Shown: piece after piece, positions 56,581 through 64,000 of the stretch
Layout of the letters: the number at the start of each line of letters is the position of its first letter
How positions within the stretch are numbered: the stretch's first letter is position 1
Assembly (NCBI RefSeq): GCF_030269365.1
Contig: NZ_BSTF01000001.1
Span: 124,001 to 188,000, forward strand
Direction: 5' to 3'
Length of the DNA: 64,000 bases
Origin: Lentzea sp. NBRC 102530
GTDB taxonomy: Bacteria; Actinomycetota; Actinomycetes; Mycobacteriales; Pseudonocardiaceae
The notes under the pieces: generated by a model
Seen by the model: the letters and a program-made list of their open reading frames with translations, nothing else
Databases searched by the model: none
What the model was told of the DNA's origin: nothing
Translations under genes and position numbers: made by a program

Positions 56581-58236
56581 ATGTCCAGCCACGACACCTA
56601 CCGCGCGGCCCGCGACCTCATGCTCACGGACCCGGACGCGTTCAGCTGGCCGAGCTTCGGCGGCGGCTTCAACTGGGCGCACGACTGGTTCGACCTCATC
56701 GCCGAGGGCAACGACACCACGGCGTTGCACATCGTCGAGGAGGACGGCTCCGAGCGCTCCCACTCGTTCGACGCGCTGCGCCGCCGGTCGAACAGCGTGG
56801 CGCGGTGGCTCGCCCGGCACGGCGTCGGCAAGGGCGACAGCGTGATGATCATGCTCGGCAACCAGGCCGAGCTGTGGGAGTCGATGCTCGCGGTGATGAA
56901 GCTCGGCGCGGTGATCATGCCGACGACCACCGCACTCGGTCCCGCAGACCTGGCCGACCGGCTGCACCGGGGCGCGGTCCGGCACGTCATCGCCCGCGTC
57001 GAGGACGCCGGCAAGTTCGAGGACGGACCCCTGCTGATCTCGGTCGGCGGGCAGGCACCGGGCTGGCTCGACTACGCGGAGTCGGCCGGGGCGCCGGACG
57101 ACCCGGTGCCGCACCCCGAGACCCGCGCCGACGACCGGCTGCTGCTGTACTTCACCTCCGGCACGACCAGCCGTCCGAAGCTCGTCGAGCACACGCAGGT
57201 GTCGTACCCGGTCGGGCACCTGACCACGATGCACTGGATCGGCGTCAAACCCGGCGACGTGCACCTCAACATCAGCTCGCCCGGCTGGGCCAAGCACGCC
57301 TGGAGCTGCTTCTTCGCGCCGTGGATCGCCGAGGCGACGATCTTCGTCTACAACTACGGGCGGTTCGACGCGGCCGCGTTGCTGGGCCAGATCCGGAGCA
57401 AGGGCGTCACGACGTTCTGCGCGCCGCCGACGGTGTGGCGGATGCTGATCAAGGCCGACCTGAGCGGAGGACCCGGCTCGTTGCGCGAGGTCGTGGCCGC
57501 GGGTGAGCTGCTCAACCCCGAGGTGGTCGAGCAGGTCCAGCAGCAGTGGGGGCTCACGATCCGCGACGGGTTCGGGCAGACCGAGACCACGCTGTCGGTC
57601 GGCAACGTGCCGGGCGCGCCGGTGAAGCTCGGGTCGATGGGAACGCCGTTGCGGGGCGTTCCGATCGTGCTGGTGGACCCGATCACCGGCGAGCGGGCCG
57701 GGGAGGGCGAGATCTGCATAGATCTCTCGCAACGGCCGATGTCGCTCATGGTCGGCTACCACGGGGACCCCGAGCGCAACGCCGAGGCGATGGCCGGCGG
57801 TTACTACCACACGGGCGACATCGCGAGTCGCGACGAGGACGGCTACCTCTTCTACATCGGGCGCACCGACGACGTGTTCAAGGCGTCGGACTACAAGATC
57901 TCGCCGTTCGAGCTGGAGAGCGTGCTGATCGAACACCCGGCGGTGACGGAGGCGGCGGTCGTGCCGGCGCCGGACGCCCTGAGGTTGGCGGTGCCCAAGG
58001 CTTATGTGGCGTTGAGCGCGGGGTGGGAGCCGGACCGGGAGACGGCGTTGCAGATCCTCAAGCACGCGCGGGAGAACCTGGCCCCGTTCCAGCGGATCCG
58101 GCGGCTGGAGTTCTTCGAGCTGCCGAAGACCGTGTCGGGCAAGATCCGGCGGGTCGACCTGCGGGAGCGCGAGGAGAAGGGCGTCGAAGGCAGCGGGGAG
58201 TGGCGCGACGACCAGTTCCCCGAACTGCGGTCCTGA
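56581..58236 (+). CDS. Acyl-CoA synthetase (AMP-forming, medium-chain type)
   Basis: A 551-residue adenylate-forming enzyme. Signature motifs are LLYFTSGTTSRPKLVEHT (P-loop A3), DGFGQTETT, YYHTGDIASRDEDGYLFYIGR (Asp of TGD; R of IGR) and the C-terminal Lys in PKTVSGKIRR. It activates a carboxylic acid to acyl-AMP and then acyl-CoA; overall similarity is to medium-chain acyl-CoA ligases (MACS). An SDR gene follows 85 bp later. Divergent LuxR control is possible. Confidence 0.9.
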   Translation: MSSHDTYRAARDLMLTDPDAFSWPSFGGGFNWAHDWFDLIAEGNDTTALHIVEEDGSERSHSFDALRRRSNSVARWLARHGVGKGDSVMIMLGNQAELWESMLAVMKLGAVIMPTTTALGPADLADRLHRGAVRHVIARVEDAGKFEDGPLLISVGGQAPGWLDYAESAGAPDDPVPHPETRADDRLLLYFTSGTTSRPKLVEHTQVSYPVGHLTTMHWIGVKPGDVHLNISSPGWAKHAWSCFFAPWIAEATIFVYNYGRFDAAALLGQIRSKGVTTFCAPPTVWRMLIKADLSGGPGSLREVVAAGELLNPEVVEQVQQQWGLTIRDGFGQTETTLSVGNVPGAPVKLGSMGTPLRGVPIVLVDPITGERAGEGEICIDLSQRPMSLMVGYHGDPERNAEAMAGGYYHTGDIASRDEDGYLFYIGRTDDVFKASDYKISPFELESVLIEHPAVTEAAVVPAPDALRLAVPKAYVALSAGWEPDRETALQILKHARENLAPFQRIRRLEFFELPKTVSGKIRRVDLREREEKGVEGSGEWRDDQFPELRS

Positions 58237-58321
58237 CGCCGCCGCAAGCCAAGCTGATCGACACTGGCGTGGCAGGCCGATCACTGGAAACGTGAGGTGC
58301 TCACCGGAGCAGGGAGCGCGC

Positions 58322-59137
58322 ATGGTCCGCAAGATCTCAGGTCGTCCGGCGGTGATCACCGGGGCCGCCTCGGGCATCGGCCGCAGCCTCGCCCAGCGGC
58401 TCTCCCGGCACGGCTCGCCGGTGGTCATCGCCGACGTGGACGAGATCGGCCTGGAGAAGACCGCCGCGTCGCTGAACGGCCCGGTGCTGAGCCGGATCCT
58501 CGATGTCCGCGACGCCGACGACGTGCACCGGTTCGCCGGGGAGGTGCGGGACTGGCTCGCCCTGCCGCTCGCGGCCGTGTTCAACAACGCGGGCGTCGCC
58601 ACCTCCACCACCGTGCTGAACTCCGTGGCGGAGGACGACTCCTGGCTGTTCGACATCAACTACTGGGGTGTCGTGAACGGCACGCGGGCGTTCCTGCCGC
58701 AGCTGGTGAAGCAGAACTACGGCGTCGTCGTGAACACCTCCAGCGTGTTCGGGCTGCTCGGCATGCCGAAGCAGAGTGCTTACTGCGCCGCGAAGTTCGC
58801 CGTCCGCGGCTTCACCGACTCGCTGCGCCAGGAACTGCGCGGCACCGGCGTCTCCGCCGTCACCGTGCACCCCGGCGGCATCAAGACCAACATCATCCGC
58901 AACGGCCGCATCCACGCCGAGCTCGACGAGCTGGGCCGGTCCAGGGACCAGATCGAGGCCGACTTCGACCGGATCGCCCTGACCACACCGGACAAGGCGG
59001 CCGAGATCATCCACCGCGGTGTCGAACGGGGGAAGGCGCGCGTCCTGGTCGGGCCGGACGCGTACCTGTTCGACCTGCTGTCCCGCATCGCCCCCACGTC
59101 CTACTTCACCGTCATGGCGCGCCTGTACCAGCGGTGA
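58322..59137 (+). CDS. Short-chain dehydrogenase/reductase
   Basis: A 271-residue classical SDR. TGAASGIGRSLA is the cofactor-binding motif, NNAG stabilises the fold, and the catalytic Ser, Tyr and Lys appear in NTSSVFG and SAYCAAKFA. Asp following VVIAD suggests NAD(H) preference. GGGAG close to ATG 58322 supports that start. The acyl-CoA synthetase upstream and the C-terminal LFDLLSRIAPTSYFTVMARL tail resemble lipid-linked SDRs. The substrate is unknown. Confidence 0.88.
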   Translation: MVRKISGRPAVITGAASGIGRSLAQRLSRHGSPVVIADVDEIGLEKTAASLNGPVLSRILDVRDADDVHRFAGEVRDWLALPLAAVFNNAGVATSTTVLNSVAEDDSWLFDINYWGVVNGTRAFLPQLVKQNYGVVVNTSSVFGLLGMPKQSAYCAAKFAVRGFTDSLRQELRGTGVSAVTVHPGGIKTNIIRNGRIHAELDELGRSRDQIEADFDRIALTTPDKAAEIIHRGVERGKARVLVGPDAYLFDLLSRIAPTSYFTVMARLYQR

Positions 59138-59140
59138 GGC

Positions 59141-60319
59141 ATGATCCACCGCATGGTCTCCTCGGCGGTGGTGCGGCGAACCGAGCAGTGGTTCGTCCGG
59201 CAGGGCGCGCCGACGATGATCGAGGGCTACGGCTTCCGGTCGCACGTGCTGCCGCGGATGTTGCCCGCGTTGACGTTCGTGGCGGTCGGCAGCTTCGCGT
59301 GGCTGGTGTTGCAGCAGTCCAGCGGTTTGTCGCGCGGGGTGCTGCTCGGCGTGATCGTCGCGGTGATGGTCGCCGCCTGGGTGCTGCTGTCGGTGTTCGT
59401 GCGGCGGCTGCCCGAGTTCTCGGCGCGCACGACCGTGCTGGTGCTCGTGGTGTACGCGGCGATCCCGGTGATCACGCCGCTGGTCCAGTACGTGCTGGAG
59501 ATCCGGTTCCGGGCGCCGGACGGGGATCCTGATCCCGAACCGGTGTGGGGCGCGCTGATCTGGTTCGTGGTCGTCTTCGGGCTGGCGTTCGTGGCGACGA
59601 TGCTCGCCACGACGTACGGGCTGGGGTCGTTGCTGCGGGCGGCGATCCGGCACGTGATCGCGGACCTGCGCAACAGCGTGCACCTGCTCGGCCGGGCGTT
59701 GCCGCCGATGCTGTTCGTGACGCTGTTCCTGTTCTTCACCGGTGAGCTGTGGCAGGCGATGAACAAGCTGCCGTGGCCGCGGGTCAGCCTCGTGGTGCTG
59801 CTGTTCGCCGCGATCACCGTGCTCGCGGCCGCCGCCCGGCTGCGCGACGAGATCGGCCGCGTCGAGCAGGACCTGCGGCCGGAGGTGCTCGCGGTCGCGT
59901 GCAAGGGCACCCCGCTCGCGCACGTCGAGATCACCGAACCGTTGCCGCCCAGGAAGTTGAACGGCAGGCAGAACCGCAACCTGCTGGTGATGCTCGCGAT
60001 CCGCCAACTCGTGCAGGCCGCGGTGATCGGGCTCGCGCTGTTCGCGTTCTTCGTGCTCCTCGGCCTGATCGTGGTGACGCCCGAGATCGCCGAGCAGTGG
60101 ATCGGCGAACCCGCGAAGCTGTCGTGGCTGGGCATCCCGCAGGCGATGCTGCGCAACGCCACGCTGTTCGCGGCGTTCGGCAGCATGTACTTCTCGGTCA
60201 CGTCGATGAGTGACGCCGAGCACCGGCGCCAGTTCTTCGCGCCCGTGCTGGAGAAGGTCGAACGGACCCTGGAGGTCCGCGCGGTGTACCTGGACGTCAG
60301 GGAACGGGCTGCGGCCTGA
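59141..60319 (+). CDS. Hypothetical polytopic membrane protein
   Basis: A 392-residue membrane protein with about eight hydrophobic segments (LPALTFVAVGSFAWLVL, VLLGVIVAVMVAAWVLLSVF, LIWFVVVFGLAFVATMLATT, MLFVTLFLFFTGELW and others). A conserved charged loop, LGRALPPMLFVTL with HVIADLRNSVH, lies mid-protein. I recognise no transporter signature. It begins 3 nt after the SDR stop, implying co-transcription, and its end overlaps the convergent AraC gene by 23 bp. An ATG at 59153 is an alternative start. Confidence 0.7.
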   Translation: MIHRMVSSAVVRRTEQWFVRQGAPTMIEGYGFRSHVLPRMLPALTFVAVGSFAWLVLQQSSGLSRGVLLGVIVAVMVAAWVLLSVFVRRLPEFSARTTVLVLVVYAAIPVITPLVQYVLEIRFRAPDGDPDPEPVWGALIWFVVVFGLAFVATMLATTYGLGSLLRAAIRHVIADLRNSVHLLGRALPPMLFVTLFLFFTGELWQAMNKLPWPRVSLVVLLFAAITVLAAAARLRDEIGRVEQDLRPEVLAVACKGTPLAHVEITEPLPPRKLNGRQNRNLLVMLAIRQLVQAAVIGLALFAFFVLLGLIVVTPEIAEQWIGEPAKLSWLGIPQAMLRNATLFAAFGSMYFSVTSMSDAEHRRQFFAPVLEKVERTLEVRAVYLDVRERAAA

Positions 60320-61154
60320 GGTCCTTCGACGGCGGGGCACCGAACTGGCGCCGGTACTCGCGGCTGAACTGCGACGGGCTGTCGTAGCCGACCCGGTGGC
60401 TCACGCTCGTCACGTCCCGGTTCGTCGCGAGCAGCAACCTGGCCTCCTGCAACCGGATCTGCTTCTGGAACTGGATCGGGCTCATCGCCGTGACCGCCTG
60501 GAAGTTGCGGTAGAACGCCGACTCGCTCATGCCCGCGATCCGCGCGACGTTCTCGACCTTGAACGACTCGGCGTAGTTCTCCCGGATCCACCGCACCGCA
60601 CGGGAGATGTGGCGCAGGCCGCTGTCCTGCGCGCCGAGCTCGCGGACGACCGCGCCCTGCTCGCCGGTCATGACCCGCCACAGGATCTCCTGCTTGATCA
60701 GCGGGGCGAGCGCCTTGGCGTCGCGCGGCGAGTCCAGCAGCCGCGCGAGCCTCGTGACGGCGTCGACGAGTTCGGGGGAGGCGGTGCTGACGGCCAGCCC
60801 CTCCGGCACCCCGGCGGACTTCGGCAGGTCGTTGTTCCTGAGCAGCTCGGCGACCTTGTCCGGGTGCAGGACCAGGCCGAGGCCGAGCGCGGGTTCCTCG
60901 GGGCTGATGTCGACGTAGTTGCCGGTGATCGGCATGTCGATCGACGCCACCAGGTACTGGCCGGCGCGGTAGTCGTAGGTGCGCTCGCCTAACGCGATCC
61001 GTTTGCGGCCTTGGGCGACGAACGCGAGGATCGTGCCGGACATGGACGGCGCCGGCGGGCCGCCCGTCGTCGTCCGCGACACCAGGACGTCGTCGATGAT
61101 CGAGGTCATGTCCGGGCGGGCGTGTTTGGTGATCAGCGCGCGTAGTTCGTCCAC
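60297..61154 (-). CDS. AraC family regulator with AraC_N-type domain
   Basis: A 285-residue regulator. The N-terminal cupin (about 15-160: ALGERTYDYRAGQYLVASID, LGLGLVLHPDKVAELL) matches the AraC_N group, and the C-terminal domain has two HTHs (KVENVARIAGMSESAFYRNF and VSHRVGYDSPSQFSREYRRQ). Such regulators often control adjacent oxidoreductases. The GTG at 61154 is the likeliest start; upstream in-frame codons look non-coding. The minus-strand nitroreductase gene ends 38 bp upstream. Confidence 0.83.
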   Translation of the reverse strand: MDELRALITKHARPDMTSIIDDVLVSRTTTGGPPAPSMSGTILAFVAQGRKRIALGERTYDYRAGQYLVASIDMPITGNYVDISPEEPALGLGLVLHPDKVAELLRNNDLPKSAGVPEGLAVSTASPELVDAVTRLARLLDSPRDAKALAPLIKQEILWRVMTGEQGAVVRELGAQDSGLRHISRAVRWIRENYAESFKVENVARIAGMSESAFYRNFQAVTAMSPIQFQKQIRLQEARLLLATNRDVTSVSHRVGYDSPSQFSREYRRQFGAPPSKDLRPQPVP

Positions 61155-61192
61155 GTCCCCGATGGTCCCCGCCGGTGGGACGATCAGGCAAG

Positions 61193-61852
61193 TCAGTCGA
61201 CGAACGTGAGGGCCTCGGCGAGGGGTTTGCGGGTCAGGTCCGGGACCTCGCAGTCGGGCGCCGGGTAGCCGATCGGGAAGAGGATGTACGGGCGTTCGCC
61301 GTCGCGGCCGAGCATCTCGGTGAGGAATGCCATCGGGTTCGGCGTGTGGGTGAGGGTCGTGAGGCCCATCGAGTGCAGCGCGGCGATGAAGAAGCCGCAC
61401 GCGATGCCGACGCTTTCGTTGGTGTAGTAGGTCTTCCTGCCGTTCTGCTGCTTCTGCGCGAACGCGACCACGAGCCAGGGCGCGACCTCCAGGAACTCCT
61501 TGGTCGCGTCGGTCTCCAGGTGGGCCAGCGCCGCGTGCCACTCCGGCAGGTCCCGTTCGTGGTAGAAGCGGTGCTCCTCTTCTTCGGCCGCCGCACGGAT
61601 CCGCGTCTTGAGCTCGGGGTTGCTGGTGGCGACGAACCGCCACGGCTGCTGGTGCGCGCCGCTCGGAGCGGTGTTGGCCGCTTTCACGGCCAGTTCGATC
61701 GCCTCGGCCGGCACCGGGTCCGGCGAGAACCAGCGCACGGACCGGCGGGCGTCGAGCAGCTCGTGAAAGCGCCGGCCCCGGTCGAGCCCCTCCTCGACCG
61801 GCAGCCGGGGAGGCGTGAACGGGAGGAACGGGTGCTGGTGTGCGCGGGCCAT
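61193..61852 (-). CDS. Nitroreductase family flavoprotein (iodotyrosine-deiodinase-like)
   Basis: A 219-residue FMN-dependent enzyme. RRSVRWFSPDPVP binds the FMN phosphate, AANTAPSGAHQQPWRFV is the central motif and FYHERDLPEWHAALAHLE matches the lid of the iodotyrosine deiodinase/BluB-like subfamily. Reductive dehalogenation or nitroreduction is possible. It is divergent from a LysR regulator across about 70 bp and is probably its target. Confidence 0.88.
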   Translation of the reverse strand: MARAHQHPFLPFTPPRLPVEEGLDRGRRFHELLDARRSVRWFSPDPVPAEAIELAVKAANTAPSGAHQQPWRFVATSNPELKTRIRAAAEEEEHRFYHERDLPEWHAALAHLETDATKEFLEVAPWLVVAFAQKQQNGRKTYYTNESVGIACGFFIAALHSMGLTTLTHTPNPMAFLTEMLGRDGERPYILFPIGYPAPDCEVPDLTRKPLAEALTFVD

Positions 61853-61912
61853 GGTGCGAACGATGGCGTGTTCACGACTCTTTTGGCCAGCTCAAGTTTC
61901 TGCGGTCAGTTA

Positions 61913-61918
61913 TAAGCT
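61913..61918 (+). promoter_or_regulatory. -10 box TAAGCT of the leaderless LysR gene
   Basis: TAAGCT fits TANNNT and ends 6 nt before ATG 61925. The surrounding 70-bp divergent spacer is AT-richer and would also hold the LysR-binding site for the nitroreductase promoter. Confidence 0.45.
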
Positions 61919-61924
61919 CAGCTG

Positions 61925-62830
61925 ATGAATCTGCCCAACGTGACGGTGCGGCAGCTCGAGTACCTGATCGCGGTGGCCGAGACGGGGTCGGTGACCTCGG
62001 CGGCGTCCCGCTGCCACGTCTCGCAGGGCGCGATCTCGTTGGCGTTGAGCGAACTGGAACGCGTGCTGGACCTGCGGCTGGTCGTCCGCTCGCCGCGGCG
62101 CGGCGCGGCGTTGACGGCGGCGGGCACGCGGGTGCTGGCCGACGCCCGGCGCGTGGTCGGGGCGATGGGCGACCTCGGGGCCGGGGCGCGGGGGCTGAGC
62201 CAGGAGGTCAGCGGCGTGCTGACGGTCGGCTGCTACGCGCCGATCGCGCCGTTCCACCTGCCCGCGGCGATCGCGACGTTCGAGGCGGCGCACCCGGACG
62301 TGTCCGTGCGGTTCGTGGAGGGGAGCCTGCCGGAGATCGGCGAGGACCTGATCACCGGGCGGTGCGAGATCGCCTTCCTGTACGACCAGGACCTCGTGCC
62401 GGGCATCGCCACGACGCCGTTGTACGACCAGGCGCCTCGGGTGCTGGTGGCTGGTGATCATCGGTTGCGGCGCCGGCGGTCCGTGGCATTGCGCGACTTG
62501 GCCGGCGATCCGTTCGTGCTGCTCGACGTGGCGCCGAGCGAGCGGTACTTCCGGTCGGTGTTCGCGGCGGCCGGGGTGGAGATGGTGGTGACGCACCGGG
62601 CCCGCAGCTTCGAACTCGCGCGATCGTTGGTGGCGCGGGGGATCGGCTACTCGATCACCGTGCAGCAACCCGCGCTGACCACCTCTTACGAGGGGCTGGA
62701 GGTGGTGGCGGTGCCGTTGCGCGACGCGGTGCCCACCACGCCCGTCGTGCTCGGGTGGGCGCGCGGCGGAGCGTTGACCCGCCGCGCGCAGGCGTTCGCC
62801 GAGCACTGCGTCACGCTGTTCGGCTCCTGA
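61925..62830 (+). CDS. LysR family transcriptional regulator
   Basis: A 301-residue LysR protein. The N-terminal winged HTH (about 5-65: LEYLIAVAETGSVTSAASRC, VSQGAISLALSELERVLDL) precedes a periplasmic-binding-protein-like effector domain (about 95-300: VLTVGCYAPIAPFHLPAAIA). It is divergent from the nitroreductase, the usual layout for an activator and its target. A terminator-like hairpin lies about 95 nt after its stop. Confidence 0.9.
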   Translation: MNLPNVTVRQLEYLIAVAETGSVTSAASRCHVSQGAISLALSELERVLDLRLVVRSPRRGAALTAAGTRVLADARRVVGAMGDLGAGARGLSQEVSGVLTVGCYAPIAPFHLPAAIATFEAAHPDVSVRFVEGSLPEIGEDLITGRCEIAFLYDQDLVPGIATTPLYDQAPRVLVAGDHRLRRRRSVALRDLAGDPFVLLDVAPSERYFRSVFAAAGVEMVVTHRARSFELARSLVARGIGYSITVQQPALTTSYEGLEVVAVPLRDAVPTTPVVLGWARGGALTRRAQAFAEHCVTLFGS

Positions 62831-62923
62831 GCCCGGCCAGAAGCCCTGTCGGCCTCGTGAGTCCGCTTCGCGAGCGTGTTTCACGGTGCCGGAGTGCACG
62901 CGGGGAGCTTTCGTTCGCGTGGA

Positions 62924-62948
62924 CCGCACGCGAGGGCCCCGCGTGCGG
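62924..62948. terminator. Terminator hairpin between convergent genes
   Basis: Perfect 9-bp arms CCGCACGCG (62924-62932) and CGCGTGCGG (62940-62948) enclose a 7-nt loop. It lies between the LysR gene and the convergent Tat-exported protein gene and could serve both. Confidence 0.6.
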
Positions 62949-63004
62949 CAGGGCAACGTGAAGCTGGTTCGGGTGGGGTGCGGACGGGACTTCCGGGCAG
63001 TTGC

Positions 63005-63982
63005 TCAGACGGCCTGCGCGATGGCGATGTTGCCCGCCAGCCGGTCGCCTGCCTCGTAGATCATGTACTCCCGGCCCTGGTACGTGCCGAACGACGGCGC
63101 GGCCGCCCGGCCGTTGTCCGGCGACCCGGACAGCGAGTCGTGGAAGACGCCGAGGTGGGTGCGCTTGCTGAAGTCCTTGCCCACCTCGGTGATGAGGATG
63201 TTGCCGCCGCTGCCCTTGTCGGTGTTGTAGACGACGTAGACGCTGTTGTTGCGGAACAGCAGGTGCGGGCCGCCGACGTTGACCGCGCCCACGTCCTGGT
63301 GCCGGATCAGCGGGGTCTGGGAGAACGTCCAGTCGCGGGCGTTGGCCGACCAGCCCCAGCCGATGTCGCGGTGGTTGGTGGTGTTGTTGAGCATGAAGAC
63401 CATGACGTAGCGGGCGCCCCGCGACGGCAGGTCGTGCCGGAACACCCTGGCGTAGGAGGTCTCGGTGGTGCCGGCGGGCAGCAGGCGGGTCGACAGGACC
63501 TCCTTCTCGTAGGAGAAGTGGATGCCGTCGGCGGAGCTGGCGAGGCGGGTGACCGTGTTCTCGCCGTGGAAGTACAGGTACATGCGCTTGGCGTCGTCGT
63601 TCCACATCGCGTGCGGCGACGACACGTGCGACACCGAGTACTCGCCGGGCCAGTTCCTGGTGATGATCGGGTTGCCGGCGTACTCGGTGAACTTCTCGTC
63701 GAGCGTGTTCGCGTACGCCAGGCAGATGCCACCTGGTGCGTCGTGCGGCGCGTAGTAGAGGTAGTAGGCCGCGAGCGCGCCGGAGATCCGGTCTTTCGTG
63801 CCGCGGATGGTGGGGAAGATCAGTTCGCCGGTCGGGTTGTAGCGCAGTTCGTTCTTGACGAGGGCGAGCCTGCGGTAGCGGTAGTCGGGGAATCCGGCCG
63901 GAGCGGCCGCGGCGGGGGTCGCGCCCGCGAGCAGGGCGGCGCTCGCGGTGCCCAGCAGAACTTGTCGGCGGGTCGGTGCCAT
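63005..63982 (-). CDS. Tat-exported beta-propeller-like protein (GH43/GH32-like)
   Basis: A 325-residue exported protein. The N-terminus MAPTRRQVLLGTASAALLAG is a twin-arginine signal. The mature part shows repeated beta-propeller blades with Asp and His patches (PIITRNWPGEYSVSHVSSPH, YARVFRHDLPSRGARYVMVF, VGGPHLLFRNNSVYVVYN). It resembles five-bladed glycosidase-like propellers, but I cannot identify a full catalytic triad. Function is probably extracellular carbohydrate binding or hydrolysis. GGAG lies 6 nt before the ATG. The gene is complete, with its upstream region cut by the window end. Confidence 0.7.
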   Translation of the reverse strand: MAPTRRQVLLGTASAALLAGATPAAAAPAGFPDYRYRRLALVKNELRYNPTGELIFPTIRGTKDRISGALAAYYLYYAPHDAPGGICLAYANTLDEKFTEYAGNPIITRNWPGEYSVSHVSSPHAMWNDDAKRMYLYFHGENTVTRLASSADGIHFSYEKEVLSTRLLPAGTTETSYARVFRHDLPSRGARYVMVFMLNNTTNHRDIGWGWSANARDWTFSQTPLIRHQDVGAVNVGGPHLLFRNNSVYVVYNTDKGSGGNILITEVGKDFSKRTHLGVFHDSLSGSPDNGRAAAPSFGTYQGREYMIYEAGDRLAGNIAIAQAV

Positions 63983-64000
63983 GGGTGCTCCTTCGCTCCG

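Noticed and set aside
56107-58659. 850-residue minus-strand frame over the acyl-CoA synthetase
   Set aside because: Shadow of the adenylating enzyme; no domain seen.
58337-60340. 667-residue minus-strand frame over the SDR and membrane protein
   Set aside because: Shadow of coding sequence with biased composition.

Overview
The window is about 64 kb of high-GC actinobacterial chromosome. The gene families suggest a Pseudonocardiaceae-type actinomycete (Lentzea, Saccharothrix or Amycolatopsis relatives), but that placement is inference. Supporting signs are the strong G/C third-position bias, many GTG and a few TTG starts, likely leaderless genes with a TANNNT box 6-8 nt before the start codon, an XRE regulator paired with a DUF397 protein, and many secreted hydrolases. 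I see no rRNA, tRNA, CRISPR array, transposase or phage genes, so this is ordinary chromosome carrying several specialised islands.

Layout. 1-4.3 kb: an operon for CoA-ester catabolism (CaiB-type CoA-transferase, enoyl-CoA hydratase, acetoacetate decarboxylase-like protein, 3-hydroxyacyl-CoA dehydrogenase, acyl-CoA dehydrogenase). 4.3-9.4 kb: a TOBE/HTH protein, oxidoreductases, a prenyl-synthase-like protein without its first Asp-rich motif, and a LuxR/ATPase regulator. 9.5-12.7 kb: fused isobutyryl-CoA mutase icmF. 12.7-15.7 kb: MOSC, NTF2-like and CGNR genes and an alpha/beta hydrolase. 15.7-19 kb: a dormancy-type locus (short Acg-like nitroreductase, DevS/DosT-like haem-GAF kinase, DevR-like regulator) containing a 167-bp palindromic element. 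19-23.7 kb: YceI/MarR pair, GlxA regulator and two divergent citrate synthases surrounded by TTGAC-type repeats.

24.9-33.6 kb is the standout. Seven closely packed minus-strand genes run in the order family 2B encapsulin (cNMP-domain shell protein), terpene synthase, second terpene synthase, second encapsulin, polyprenyl diphosphate synthase, ispH and dxs. This reads as a self-supplying terpene nanocompartment: Dxs and IspH boost isoprenoid precursors, the prenyl synthase makes the C10-C20 diphosphate, and a cyclase packaged in a possibly two-component shell makes the product. One cyclase has canonical metal-binding motifs; the other has lost most of them. Both end in a PTGLGT motif that may be the packaging tag.

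33.9-42 kb: a UPF0303/oxidoreductase/ROK regulator unit, AraC and VOC genes, a secreted subtilase and a methyltransferase. 42-48 kb: DEAD-box helicase, a large secreted glycosidase-phosphoesterase fusion and a class III dioxygenase-like protein. 48-50.8 kb: a WhiJ-type XRE/DUF397 locus and an ornithine cyclodeaminase homologue. 50.9-54.1 kb: secreted GH16 glucanase with a lectin domain, preceded by a CebR-like box, and a secreted S1 protease. 54.2-64 kb: TetR, LuxR, AraC and LysR regulators with membrane proteins, an F420-type oxidoreductase, acyl-CoA synthetase, SDR, nitroreductase and a Tat-exported propeller-like protein.
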